A stretch of 64,000 bases of DNA from Paenibacillus zeirhizosphaerae (GTDB lineage Bacteria > Bacillota > Bacilli > Paenibacillales > Paenibacillaceae): positions 310,001-374,000 of the forward strand of contig NZ_JAPCKK010000001.1 of assembly GCF_030705605.1 (NCBI RefSeq). Reading direction: 5' to 3'. A program made the translations under genes and the position numbers. Below, piece by piece: positions 7,731 through 15,202 of this stretch. Under the pieces are notes generated by a model, which was not told the DNA's origin, searched no databases, and was given only the letters and a program-made list of their open reading frames with translations. How positions within the stretch are numbered: the stretch's first letter is position 1; each line of letters starts with the position of its first letter.

Positions 7731-8141
7731 TTGGTGGATGTATTGTTGAGTAAGTCAAATTATTGGAAAACAGCCTGTATCAATGCGGCTCTGCGTGGTA
7801 TCGCCTTTACGTCGCCGTCTCAGGTGTATATTGCTCTGTATACCAGCGATCCAACCGATGCAGACACGGGCCAGGAGGTAACCGGAGCAGGGTATGCACG
7901 CCGAGCTGTGACGTTTTCGGCTCCAATGCTTCAGGACCGCAGGGCGGCGGTATCCAGCACGGCAGATGTGTCTTTTCCGATTGCTGGTGCTGAGTGGGGG
8001 TTGATCACACACATCGGGATCCGTGACGCTGTTACAGGCGGCAACCTGATTTACCACGGAGCAGTGACGACACCACGCACAGTACAAACCAATGACACGC
8101 TTCGGTTTTTAGCCGGGCAAATCAAGATTGATGAGGGGTGA
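7731..8141 (+). CDS. Small tail fibre-associated structural protein
   Basis: A 136-residue protein in the fibre cassette. AGGAGG (7717-7722) lies 8 bases before TTG 7731; GTG 7734 is an alternative. The sequence contains YIALYTSDPTDADTG, a motif I know from small tail proteins encoded next to fibres, followed by a beta-rich body (AEWGLITHIGIRDAVTGGNLIYHGAV) and a TPRTVQTNDTLRFLAG ending. It probably forms a fibre base or collar. The exact role is unknown. Its stop overlaps the ribosome-site region of the fibre gene. Confidence 0.7.
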   Translation: MVDVLLSKSNYWKTACINAALRGIAFTSPSQVYIALYTSDPTDADTGQEVTGAGYARRAVTFSAPMLQDRRAAVSSTADVSFPIAGAEWGLITHIGIRDAVTGGNLIYHGAVTTPRTVQTNDTLRFLAGQIKIDEG

Positions 8142-8146
8142 TTGAC

Positions 8147-9367
8147 TTGGAAAAAATGTATGCTGCGGTGGTCAACTCTCCTAAAACAGAGCTGACAGAG
8201 CTGATCACCGATACACAAACGGATATTGCGGTGACTGATGCCTCCGTGTTGCTACAGGGCGAGGGTATTGCGGTTATTGGCAACGGGGACGCTGCCGAGA
8301 CCATAAACTATACGTCCATAGACAGCAATACGCTGAAGGGTTGTGTGCGTGGGTTTGAGGGGACTGCCCGCGCCTGGATCGCCGGGACCCGTGTAGCGCG
8401 TAATTTCACGGCTTACGACCACAATTCATTTAAGGCTAACATAGAGGAACTGGAGACGGAACTTGCAAATGCTGCTGCTGTGGCAGATGCGGCCATCCCA
8501 TCTTCAGAAAAAGGAGCTGCCAACGGGGTGGCTACACTAGGCACGGACAAAAAGGTGCCTGCTGCTCAATTGCCTATCAGCACAGCGACAAACAATACAA
8601 GTACAACTCAGGTAGCCAGTGCATCAGCGGTAAAGGCTGCGAATGACTTGGCTGCTGCCGCATTTCCTAAAAAATATCAAGACCTCCCCCAGGACGTAGA
8701 CATGAACAGCATGACAACGCCCGGGAACTATCAGGGCGTATGGCCATCACCTAGAATAAACGAGCCCTTTCAAAACACAGGGGCAAGACGGGTCGAATTA
8801 ATTGTGTTTGGTGTTGGGTCACTTGCTTTTCAAAGACTCACTTACATTGACGGAGCCGGTACAGGTAAAAGCTTTTGGAGAGAAAACGGTAGTGGCTCAT
8901 GGCGTGGGTGGAACGAGGTATTCACCACATCGGGCGGAACGATTAACGGCTCTTTCACAGTTAATAGTCCGATAACTCTACCGGGAGCAGCTAACTCTGC
9001 GCAAGATATAAGCGCATCGACAATCTATGTAGGTGGCGGGAACGTTGTCAAATTGATAACAAAAGCAGTGCGCACTGCTGTCGGCACTAATTGGGAATCT
9101 ACTGCTATAGACTTACAACGTGTTACAGATTCCACCGATCAGGCCGTGCTAAGGTTTCAAGGGGATGACGTCCTATTCCGAAATGCCGATGGAACGTGGA
9201 CATCTTTACGGAGCTTAAAGGCAAACAGCTTTTCGGGGAACGGTAGTCCAGAGGGTGCACTGCCCGCGCCGGTTGGTAGTTTGTATCGGAGATGGGACGG
9301 CGGCACTGGGTCAACGCTTTACGTGAAGGAATCCGGATCAGGCAACACAGGATGGAGGGCGATTTGA
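8147..9367 (+). CDS. Tail fibre / receptor-binding protein
   Basis: About 406 residues. I prefer TTG 8147 (GAGGGG 8 bases upstream) to the GTG at 8138 inside that site. The N-terminal 100 residues are a beta domain with the LQGEGIAVIGNGDAAETINYTSI and VRGFEGTARAWIAGTRVARNFTAYDHN pattern found at the base of many fibres. Then follow an Ala-rich helical segment, a ATLGTDKKVPAAQLP linker, and a C-terminal domain with YQGVWPSPRIN and the SFWRENGSGSWRGWNEVFTTSG pattern of pyocin-knob-like fibre heads. The variable C terminus presumably binds the host surface. It overlaps the next gene by one base. Confidence 0.82.
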   Translation: MEKMYAAVVNSPKTELTELITDTQTDIAVTDASVLLQGEGIAVIGNGDAAETINYTSIDSNTLKGCVRGFEGTARAWIAGTRVARNFTAYDHNSFKANIEELETELANAAAVADAAIPSSEKGAANGVATLGTDKKVPAAQLPISTATNNTSTTQVASASAVKAANDLAAAAFPKKYQDLPQDVDMNSMTTPGNYQGVWPSPRINEPFQNTGARRVELIVFGVGSLAFQRLTYIDGAGTGKSFWRENGSGSWRGWNEVFTTSGGTINGSFTVNSPITLPGAANSAQDISASTIYVGGGNVVKLITKAVRTAVGTNWESTAIDLQRVTDSTDQAVLRFQGDDVLFRNADGTWTSLRSLKANSFSGNGSPEGALPAPVGSLYRRWDGGTGSTLYVKESGSGNTGWRAI

Positions 9368-9747
9368 TGATAAAGGATGTTGTGGCATTAGATGGACAGG
9401 TAATCAATATCGGTCCGTGGGATGAGCAAATACGACCCTTTTTGGTTTCACCTGAAGAGCGAGACGAAGAGGGCAATGTCACGAAAGAGGCTGTTTATGA
9501 GGACCGGGTAACCAACCCTATGCCTGAAGGTGCAGTTATCGAGCAGCGGGAGATTGAGACGGCCCCGGACGGCGGACTGATCGTAAAGGGATCGGCCAAG
9601 CCGTCAGAAACGGAATTGCTCGGGCGGCAGTTGGCTCAAATGAAGCTGCAGGGCATTCAGCAGCAGACAACCATTAGCGCACTTGGTCAGGAGCTGGCTG
9701 CGGCTAAACTGGAGATCATCAATATGAAAGGAGCTGGGCAGGCATGA
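9367..9747 (+). CDS. XkdW-like tail accessory protein
   Basis: A 126-residue protein whose ATG overlaps the stop of the fibre gene (TGATG, 9365-9369). The N-terminal part has IKDVVALDGQVINIGPWDEQI and a VYEDRVTNPMPEGAVIEQREIE segment. The C-terminal third is a helix suited to a short coiled coil (LGRQLAQMKLQGIQQQTTISALGQEL). Size, position before an XkdX gene and layout resemble B. subtilis PBSX XkdW and relatives, which sit with fibre genes. The role in those phages is not well known; it may be a fibre chaperone or linker. Confidence 0.65.
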   Translation: MIKDVVALDGQVINIGPWDEQIRPFLVSPEERDEEGNVTKEAVYEDRVTNPMPEGAVIEQREIETAPDGGLIVKGSAKPSETELLGRQLAQMKLQGIQQQTTISALGQELAAAKLEIINMKGAGQA

Positions 9748-9887
9748 TGTTTTGGCAGATGGCTTTTGTATGGGGTTGGGTTGACGCAGATAGTCTGAAG
9801 GGGGCCGTTAAGACGGATGTTAACCCATACGGCGAGATTACACCTGATGAGTACAAAACCATTACAGGCGTAGACTTCGCGCAATAA
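9744..9887 (+). CDS. XkdX family small tail protein
   Basis: A 47-residue gene with AAAGGAG (9727-9733) 10 bases before ATG 9744. It has the XkdX pattern: an aromatic start (MMFWQMAFVWGWVDADSL) and the closing ITPDEYKTITGVDF, where the I-T-x-x-E-Y-x-x-I-T-G core is the family signature. XkdX proteins follow fibre/XkdW genes in many Bacillus and Paenibacillus phages; the function is unknown. The second copy of the 16-bp palindrome directly follows the stop codon. Confidence 0.85.
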   Translation: MMFWQMAFVWGWVDADSLKGAVKTDVNPYGEITPDEYKTITGVDFAQ

Positions 9888-9903
9888 TCCCAAGCGCTTG
9901 GGA
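9888..9903. repeat. 16-bp palindrome, copy 2 (TCCCAAGCGCTTGGGA)
   Basis: This is a perfect 8+8 palindrome directly after the xkdX stop codon and just before the ribosome site (AAAAGGAGG) of the next gene. As with copy 1, the preceding bases are TAA of the stop codon. No T-run follows. Confidence 0.85.
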
Positions 9904-9916
9904 AAAGGAGGGCGCT

Positions 9917-10540
9917 ATGTTTGGTGGAGGATACAGTAGCTTAGGATTTAACACCGGGGCCGAAGAGGGGAATGTTTTGGACTTCTCGGCCCATCTCTCC
10001 GGCTCGGGAACAGTTTACTCCCGAAAAGTACAAACCGATACGGACGACTATAATAATGCATTTAACCAAATGTCCTTTAATGTCATTGACGAAGGAACGT
10101 CGTTTGAATACTTTCTGGAATTTGCCTTGGATATGACCGCAGCAACCAGCCTCTCGGGTGAGGGAAGCATGCAGGCGGATTTCACTCGGGAATACACTCT
10201 TGAGGCAGATGGGATGTCCGGTGAGGCGAGAATGCAGGTGGATTTCATCCGGGATATTCTTACGGGGGCTAAAATGTCGGGGGAGGGCCGGGTTATCGCG
10301 GCAAATGCCAACCGATATCATACCGACTTTATAGAGTTTGTTGGCGGATTCGCGCCAGGCGACCGCATCATTATAGATTCCAACAAGCTGAAAATAACCA
10401 AAAACGGTCAGAATGTCCTGTATGAGATGCAGGGCAATTTTTTTGACCTGAATTTAGGCGATAACACACTAACCTGGACCGATTCAGAGACCGGCAGACA
10501 GGTGTTGTGCCGGATTACGTGGTCTGATCGTTTTGTATAA
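9917..10540 (+). CDS. Tail protein with Dit C-terminal segment and SGEG repeats
   Basis: A 207-residue protein. The N-terminal half has three short repeats built on L/M-SGEG/A-x-M-Q-x-DF-x-R (residues about 78-135), likely beta-hairpin units. The last 70 residues read as the second half of a Sipho_tail/Dit C-terminal domain: FAPGDRIIIDSNKLKITKNGQN, then MQGNFFDLNLGDNTLTW. In ordinary Dit proteins this follows directly on the segment where the gene at 7158-7718 stops. It has its own ribosome site (AAAAGGAGGG) and is followed by the tail-tip gene 9 bases on, the normal dit-tal order. It may be a second Dit-like hub protein or the displaced C-terminal half of one. Confidence 0.75.
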   Translation: MFGGGYSSLGFNTGAEEGNVLDFSAHLSGSGTVYSRKVQTDTDDYNNAFNQMSFNVIDEGTSFEYFLEFALDMTAATSLSGEGSMQADFTREYTLEADGMSGEARMQVDFIRDILTGAKMSGEGRVIAANANRYHTDFIEFVGGFAPGDRIIIDSNKLKITKNGQNVLYEMQGNFFDLNLGDNTLTWTDSETGRQVLCRITWSDRFV

Positions 10541-10549
10541 GGAGGAACC

Positions 10550-12565
10550 ATGCCGAAGTCTTATGTAACCGTATATGACCTACAAATGCGCAAGGTGGCG
10601 CTGCTGGAAAATGCCTTTGACATAGGCTATTCACAGGAATATAACGCCTTGTGGACAGCGCAGTTCTCGCTTCCGGTCGACGATGAAAAGAACGCGGAAT
10701 GCAAGCCGCTCTACTTTGTGGAGATCTTCGACGGGGGCGAACGCCTGGAGCTGTTCAGGATTTTACCGAATACCGCCCAGCGTGGGAGCGACGGGGAGAC
10801 GGTCGCATATCAATGTGAGCATGTCCTGGCTACACTGCTTGATGATGTGTTGTTTCAATACCATACGATCGGCAATTTGGGCGTTCACACTCGGGATGTG
10901 CTGCAGTACATCCTTGACAGACAGACGGTTAAACGCTGGAAGCTGGGCACCGTCCAGTTTAGCCGCCAGTTCGAATATAACTGGGAAAACGTAAACCTGC
11001 TGGGAGCACTGTTTAGCGTCCCGCAGCCCTTTGTTGAGGAGTATCAGTGGACCTGGGACACGACGACGACGCCATGGACCCTTAATCTGGTGCAGCCCTC
11101 TACGCGGGAGCAGGCGTACATCCGCTATGGTGTCAATTTGCAGGGTATCAGCAAGGTATCTGACCCGTCAAACGTTGTCACGCGGTTGTACGGACTTGGG
11201 TACGGAGAGGGTGTCAATCAACTGACGTTTGCCGACATCAACGGTGGACAGCCATACATCGACGCTGAGCCGGAGTATATCGCCAAGTATGGCATAGTAT
11301 CATCTATCTTTGTCGATCGGCGCTACGAGTATCCGGAAACACTGCTTGCGGTCTGCCAGGCCATGCTGCAGGAATCCAAAGTGCCTGCGGTGTCCTATTC
11401 TGTGGATGCCGCCGAAATCTACGCACTGACCAATGACCCTATTGACCGCTTTGCCTGTGGTGCAATGGTTCGGGTCATCGATCAGGAAATGGGCGTTGAT
11501 ATCGTTGCGCGGGTCATGAAGGTGAGCAAAGGGGATGTGTTGGGGCAGCCGGGTGCGGTGACGCTGGAGATTGCAAACAAGGTGCAAGACATTGCTGGTA
11601 GCATAGCAAACCTAAGGGACCGTATGTATATTAGTCAGGTTTCAGCTCAAGGCTCTACTAACCTGGATACACGGGATTTTGCAGACAACTGCGATCCACA
11701 GCATCCGGCAGTGCTTAAGTTTTACGTACCGGAGGAGACAGCTCGGATTAATAAGGTGATGTTGAATTTTCAGACAGAGCCATTCAGAGCTTATTCGAAG
11801 GCAATTGAGGGTGGCGGGGGTGTACAAACGACGTCCGGTCCAAGCAGCACCCAAACGACAGCGGCTGGCGGAGGGACGTCAACAACAACGTCTGATGGCG
11901 GTGCTTCTGTGCAAACCACTTCAACAACAGATACTCAGACGCCAACCACGTCGACGAAACAAGCTGTTATAGAATCATCGGCAACTTCTGATGATTGGGA
12001 TCAGTATGTGCTCGATGTTCCAGAAGCTGTGAGTGTCGAGGGGAAGCATAATCATGGTATACCAGACGGGACTAATTTGGTGACTACCTCTGGCGAAACA
12101 GTTACTTTTTCTGAATCGGGAAATCATTCGCACGCTCTTACTTCCGACCATAGGCACAATGTTACAATTCCGGCGCATAATCACACCGTTACGATACCAG
12201 GCCATAACCATAAAGTTGATATACCGAAACACAAGCACGAGCTCACACTTCCAAACCATACACATGATATGGACCATACACACAGTATTACCATTCCGCC
12301 TCACACACATCAGATTGAATACGGTATTTACGAGGGGCCGAGCCCTACAGTGGTAACGATAACCGTTGATGGAAATCAGGTTCCTGTGAGTGGTACGAGT
12401 GGAAATGACATTAACATAATCCCGTATCTCGCAAAAGACGGAGAGGGGAAAATCACACGGGGAAACTGGCATGAAATAAAAATAGCCCCAAATAGTTTGG
12501 GGCGTATCGTGGCTAATGTCGTTACACAGCTTTTTGTCCAGTCGAGGGGTGGCGGTAATTATTAA
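10550..12565 (+). CDS. Tail-associated tip protein (Tal / prophage endopeptidase tail family) with HxH shaft
   Basis: A 671-residue tail-tip protein following the Dit-like gene. Residues 1-375 match the phage minor structural protein N-terminal (gp44/Tal) domain: YVTVYDLQMRKVALLENA, an EIFDGGERLELFRI strand and a RLYGLGYGEGVNQLTFADIN segment. Residues about 430-490 are a Thr/Ser/Gly-rich linker. Residues 526-587 hold eight His-x-His units spaced by short hydrophobic strands (NHTVTIPGHNHKVDIP), with another HNH just upstream. Such HxH motifs bind iron in the intertwined trimeric tips of other phages. I see no cell-wall hydrolase motif. The gene's last 4 bases overlap the reverse-strand moron. 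Confidence 0.88.
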   Translation: MPKSYVTVYDLQMRKVALLENAFDIGYSQEYNALWTAQFSLPVDDEKNAECKPLYFVEIFDGGERLELFRILPNTAQRGSDGETVAYQCEHVLATLLDDVLFQYHTIGNLGVHTRDVLQYILDRQTVKRWKLGTVQFSRQFEYNWENVNLLGALFSVPQPFVEEYQWTWDTTTTPWTLNLVQPSTREQAYIRYGVNLQGISKVSDPSNVVTRLYGLGYGEGVNQLTFADINGGQPYIDAEPEYIAKYGIVSSIFVDRRYEYPETLLAVCQAMLQESKVPAVSYSVDAAEIYALTNDPIDRFACGAMVRVIDQEMGVDIVARVMKVSKGDVLGQPGAVTLEIANKVQDIAGSIANLRDRMYISQVSAQGSTNLDTRDFADNCDPQHPAVLKFYVPEETARINKVMLNFQTEPFRAYSKAIEGGGGVQTTSGPSSTQTTAAGGGTSTTTSDGGASVQTTSTTDTQTPTTSTKQAVIESSATSDDWDQYVLDVPEAVSVEGKHNHGIPDGTNLVTTSGETVTFSESGNHSHALTSDHRHNVTIPAHNHTVTIPGHNHKVDIPKHKHELTLPNHTHDMDHTHSITIPPHTHQIEYGIYEGPSPTVVTITVDGNQVPVSGTSGNDINIIPYLAKDGEGKITRGNWHEIKIAPNSLGRIVANVVTQLFVQSRGGGNY

Positions 12566-13116
12566 TTAGCTATTCCTAGAGCTTGCAGGGTATCACTTCC
12601 TAAATAGATGGCCCCGTCCTGTATTTTTAGGCTAGAGCTGTTGTCTGTGCTCTTGTATATCTTTCCTCCTTTATCGGAAGTATCGCGCATAGACAACGGG
12701 AAACTGATTTCTTTGCCGTCATGACTTACGGTTGTTGTATCACTCATAACAATAGAGATGTCATATTGCTTTTTTGCGTCCCTAGCGGTGATCCATGTCA
12801 ATGAATCAGTTGATGCTGCAGGGCTTGTATTGTCGCTCACGGTCACGTCTCCTTCGGATTTGGATTCTAATTCAATGGATTTCGCTTTGGAATCAAACGT
12901 GAGGTCATAGCCGGTTATTTCAGCAACCTCACGGACAGGCAGGTATGTAGTGCCTTTGTACACCAAAGGGTCAGACTTAAGATTCTTCGACTCTCCATCA
13001 ACACTAAAACTGAATTTGCTCAACGTTGCTTGTACTGTTGGTGTAGTAGCTGCGGCGGTAACAGTGGCCGATCCAATCAGCATACCAGTAACTAAACCAA
13101 TAACCATCTTTTTCAC
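12562..13116 (-). CDS. Secreted copper-amine-oxidase-N (stalk) domain protein, phage moron
   Basis: A 184-residue protein on the opposite strand to the structural genes. GTG 13116 has AAAGGAG 12 bases upstream. Residues 1-24 form a signal peptide (MKKMVIGLVTGMLIGSATVTAAA). Residues about 40-85 are a copper-amine-oxidase-N/stalk unit: a DPLVYKGTTYLPVREVAEITGYDLTFD core with the YLPVR motif. The rest is Asp/Ser-rich and unassigned. The domain name is historical and no copper chemistry is implied. A private promoter, reverse orientation and location between tail and lysis genes fit a moron expressed from the lysogen, possibly acting at the cell surface. The endolysin at 13720 carries the same domain. 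Confidence 0.8.
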   Translation of the reverse strand: MKKMVIGLVTGMLIGSATVTAAATTPTVQATLSKFSFSVDGESKNLKSDPLVYKGTTYLPVREVAEITGYDLTFDSKAKSIELESKSEGDVTVSDNTSPAASTDSLTWITARDAKKQYDISIVMSDTTTVSHDGKEISFPLSMRDTSDKGGKIYKSTDNSSSLKIQDGAIYLGSDTLQALGIAN

Positions 13117-13143
13117 AGGGAGTGCAGCTCCTTTTTATCATAG

Positions 13144-13174
13144 ATTATACCATTATTACGGCATATTACGGCAA
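13144..13174 (-). promoter_or_regulatory. Moron promoter with tandem 10-bp repeats
   Basis: Read on the reverse strand there is TATAAT (13144-13149) and TTGCCG (13169-13174), with a long 19-base spacer. The spacer and -35 hold two exact tandem copies of TGCCGTAATA (13154-13163 and 13164-13173), one helical turn apart. This layout suggests a regulator binding site. Confidence 0.6.
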
Positions 13175-13250
13175 AAGTTTTATAGTCCGGTACGGAGGTG
13201 ATTGCTTATGTAGTTGCTTAATTGAATTTAAATAGACTGTGCCTGCGGGA

Positions 13251-13275
13251 TTCCCGGAGGCTTATTTGCTTTTTA
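13251..13275 (+). terminator. Terminator after tail operon
   Basis: Stem GCCT-CGGG / CCCG-AGGC with single G mismatches and an ATT loop, followed by TTATTTGCTTTTT. It separates the tail and moron region from the lysis genes. Confidence 0.55.
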
Positions 13276-13297
13276 AAAAAAGAATGGGGGAAATGGA

Positions 13298-13723
13298 ATG
13301 GATAATTGGAGTTTAGTAGGTAAATGGATTATGGTTGCAGCAAGCGGGGTGGCGTCATACCTTTTCGGCGGGTGGTCTGGCATCCTTGGGACGTTGTTGT
13401 TTCTAGTCGCTATTGATTACCTAACCGGTATTTGGGCTGCTTTTATTTTAGGTCAGCTCAAAAGTAAAATTGGTCTGATCGGTATCGCTCGAAAAGTGTT
13501 TATCTTCGCTATGGTGGCCATCGGCCATTTGGTTGACGGTGTGCTCGGGGATTCTCATTTGTTCCGCGATACGATCGCGTTTTTTTATATCGCGAACGAG
13601 CTTCTGTCCATTGTTGAAAACGGCGGCAAGCTGGGGGCGCCAATCCCTCCGGTAATCCGCCAGGCGGTGGAAGTTCTCAAGGGCAAAGGCGGTGATGTAG
13701 AGAGAGGAGCTGATAAGCAATGA
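13298..13723 (+). CDS. Phage holin, holin_4 (TcdE/Cph1-like) family
   Basis: A 141-residue membrane protein that makes the lesion letting the endolysin reach the wall. Three hydrophobic helices are visible: residues about 10-45 (VAASGVASYLFGGWSGILG, LLFLVAIDYLTGIW) and 63-85 (IARKVFIFAMVAIGHLVDGVLG), with a weaker one near 90-105. The AIDYLTGIWAA and NELLSIVENGGKLGAPIP segments are typical of this family. The C terminus is charged. Its stop overlaps the endolysin start (ATGA, 13720-13723), the usual coupling of holin and lysin. Confidence 0.92.
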   Translation: MDNWSLVGKWIMVAASGVASYLFGGWSGILGTLLFLVAIDYLTGIWAAFILGQLKSKIGLIGIARKVFIFAMVAIGHLVDGVLGDSHLFRDTIAFFYIANELLSIVENGGKLGAPIPPVIRQAVEVLKGKGGDVERGADKQ

Positions 13724-14409
13724 CATTGACACTCGAATATGTAATGTCCAAGTCGGCAAAAAAGCTTGAGGGTTTGTTGCCTGTTGTCCGCACAGCCACA
13801 GAGCGGCTTATCCAGCGCTCTTTTGCTACCGGAATACCTATCGTCATCACGCAGGGCTTACGCACCGTAGCAGAGCAAAATGAGCTTTATGCTCAGGGTC
13901 GGAGCAAGCCGGGACAGGTTGTCACAAACGCTAGTGGAGGCTACTCATTTCACAATTTCGGCGTGGCCGTGGACTTTGCGTTGTTGCTGCCGGATGGTCG
14001 CTCGGTGAGTTGGGACACGTCGAGGGATGGGAATGCCGATCGTAAAGCGGACTGGATGCAGGTTGTCTCTATTGGTAAGGCCCTGGGTTTTGAGTGGGGA
14101 GGCGATTGGACAAGTTTTAGGGATCTACCACATTTCCAAATGACCTTTGGGCTGTCCACGGCCCAATACCGGGCTGGAAAACGACCAAGCCAGGCGCAGA
14201 TTCGGACGGTTATGAAGCGGATAGGGGAAGGGGTTGAAGAAAGGATGGACAAAGCAGCAGTTACGGTAAATGGCAAGAAGATTGAGGACGGCGTGCTGAT
14301 CGGCGGGACGGTATTTGTGCCGCTGCGGGCAGTCGGCGATGCTTTAGACCTGCAGGTTGGATGGGATAACCAGAACAAAACGGCCTCATTGACGGATAAA
14401 TCAAAATAG
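13720..14409 (+). CDS. Endolysin: M15 (CwlK/VanY-like) peptidase with C-terminal stalk domain
   Basis: A 229-residue lysis enzyme. Residues about 20-155 form an M15 zinc peptidase that would cut L-Ala-D-Glu or D-Ala-type bonds in peptidoglycan: ITQGLRTVAEQNELYAQGR, the zinc motif SFHNFGVAVDFALL (S-x-H-x-x-G-x-A-x-D), then LPHFQM with the second zinc histidine. Residues about 180-225 are a copper-amine-oxidase-N unit (VTVNGKKIEDGVLIGGTVFVPLRAVGDAL), probably used for wall binding. There is no signal peptide, so release depends on the holin. A strong terminator follows at 14447. The fusion of a stalk domain to a lysin is less common than LysM or SH3 partners. Confidence 0.9.
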   Translation: MTLTLEYVMSKSAKKLEGLLPVVRTATERLIQRSFATGIPIVITQGLRTVAEQNELYAQGRSKPGQVVTNASGGYSFHNFGVAVDFALLLPDGRSVSWDTSRDGNADRKADWMQVVSIGKALGFEWGGDWTSFRDLPHFQMTFGLSTAQYRAGKRPSQAQIRTVMKRIGEGVEERMDKAAVTVNGKKIEDGVLIGGTVFVPLRAVGDALDLQVGWDNQNKTASLTDKSK

Positions 14410-14446
14410 AATATACTGAGGTCAAATCCGAAAGCATTGGTAAAAA

Positions 14447-14485
14447 GGGGCTCTACCGGCATATAGCTGGCAGAGCCCCTTTTTT
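14447..14485 (+). terminator. Strong terminator after endolysin
   Basis: GGGGCTCTACCGGC pairs with GCTGGCAGAGCCCC across a short ATATA loop, followed by six T. It ends the phage late transcript, just short of the convergent hicB stop. Confidence 0.92.
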
Positions 14486-14494
14486 GTAGTTATA

Positions 14495-14881
14495 TTATTC
14501 CTTGCTGCTTAGTTCTTCCCGGAGCGCGCGTTGTAGGACCTGGGAAAAATTAAGCCCTGCATCTATTGCAGCTTCGTTTAGGTCTTCCGGAATCGTTAGA
14601 TTTTTACTGACGTACCTGATCTTTTCATCCAGATTGACCGTGGCTACAATCGTGCGTTGTCCAGTAGTAAGCTCTAACTCATTCAAAGGTGTAGCTGGAG
14701 GGATTTCCTCTTTATCCTCTAATCGGCTTTCAATTGTGAGCTTCAACACTTCATTGGCCCGTCTGAGCGCTTCTTCAACGGTCTCGGCTTGCGACAGGGC
14801 TTCCTCCAGATCAGGAAATGAAATCTCGATATGTTCGCCTGAAAAGTTCAGTATTGCAGGGTAGGTGTAGCTTTTCTTCAT
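14495..14881 (-). CDS. hicB: HicB family antitoxin
   Basis: A 128-residue antitoxin. The first five codons (MVIKM) offer two starts; the ATG at 14881 has AAAGG about 11 bases away, while the one at 14893 abuts that site. The N-terminal half is the degenerate-RNaseH-like HicB fold (YPAILNFSGEHIEISFPDLEEALSQAETVEEAL). The C-terminal part (IPEDLNEAAIDAGLNFSQVLQRALREEL) is a ribbon-helix-helix-type DNA-binding segment, expected to autorepress the operon. It lies downstream of hicA on the reverse strand. Confidence 0.92.
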   Translation of the reverse strand: MKKSYTYPAILNFSGEHIEISFPDLEEALSQAETVEEALRRANEVLKLTIESRLEDKEEIPPATPLNELELTTGQRTIVATVNLDEKIRYVSKNLTIPEDLNEAAIDAGLNFSQVLQRALREELSSKE

Positions 14882-14938
14882 CTTGATAACCATCCTTTCT
14901 TCAGTATCTAATTATCATTTATGTTCTAAGAAGGAGGG

Positions 14939-15133
14939 CTAGAATTTCAGCCCTGTCTTCTTTTCGATATCCTTCATGATGTGTATTGCTACATCCTTAA
15001 CGGGGTGGGTTAATGTAACCTTCCCCTTAATCGTAGGGTGCTTAAATTGGAAGTGATCGCCAACGACATGTACCACGAACCATCCGTTAGCTTCCAGTAT
15101 CCGTTTCACTTCACGCGAAGAGTAACCCTTCAT
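14939..15133 (-). CDS. hicA: HicA family mRNA interferase toxin
   Basis: A 64-residue toxin with the dsRBD-like HicA fold. It starts MKGYSSREVKRILEANGWFV and carries the catalytic histidine in GDHFQFKHP (family pattern G-S/D-H-x-x-F-x-H-P). HicA cleaves mRNA and is neutralised by HicB. The ribosome site AGGAGGTGAGG lies about 9 bases upstream and a good promoter lies at 15158-15187. Its position next to the attachment site suggests it stabilises the prophage or acts in phage exclusion; that role is inference. Confidence 0.93.
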   Translation of the reverse strand: MKGYSSREVKRILEANGWFVVHVVGDHFQFKHPTIKGKVTLTHPVKDVAIHIMKDIEKKTGLKF

Positions 15134-15157
15134 TCCTATTCCTCACCTCCTGAATAT

Positions 15158-15187
15158 ATTATAACACGCATCAATGCGCATTGTAAA
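15158..15187 (-). promoter_or_regulatory. hicAB promoter with inverted repeat
   Basis: Reverse-strand TTTACA (15182-15187) and TATAAT (15158-15163) are separated by 18 bases. The spacer contains GCAT-CA-ATGC (15168-15177), a likely HicB operator. Confidence 0.75.
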
Positions 15188-15202
15188 GTGATTGTTTCAA
15201 AA

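Noticed and set aside
12120..12310. Regular short repeats that could suggest a CRISPR array
   Set aside because: They are in-frame His-x-His protein repeats in the tail-tip gene, with no constant repeat and no spacer structure.
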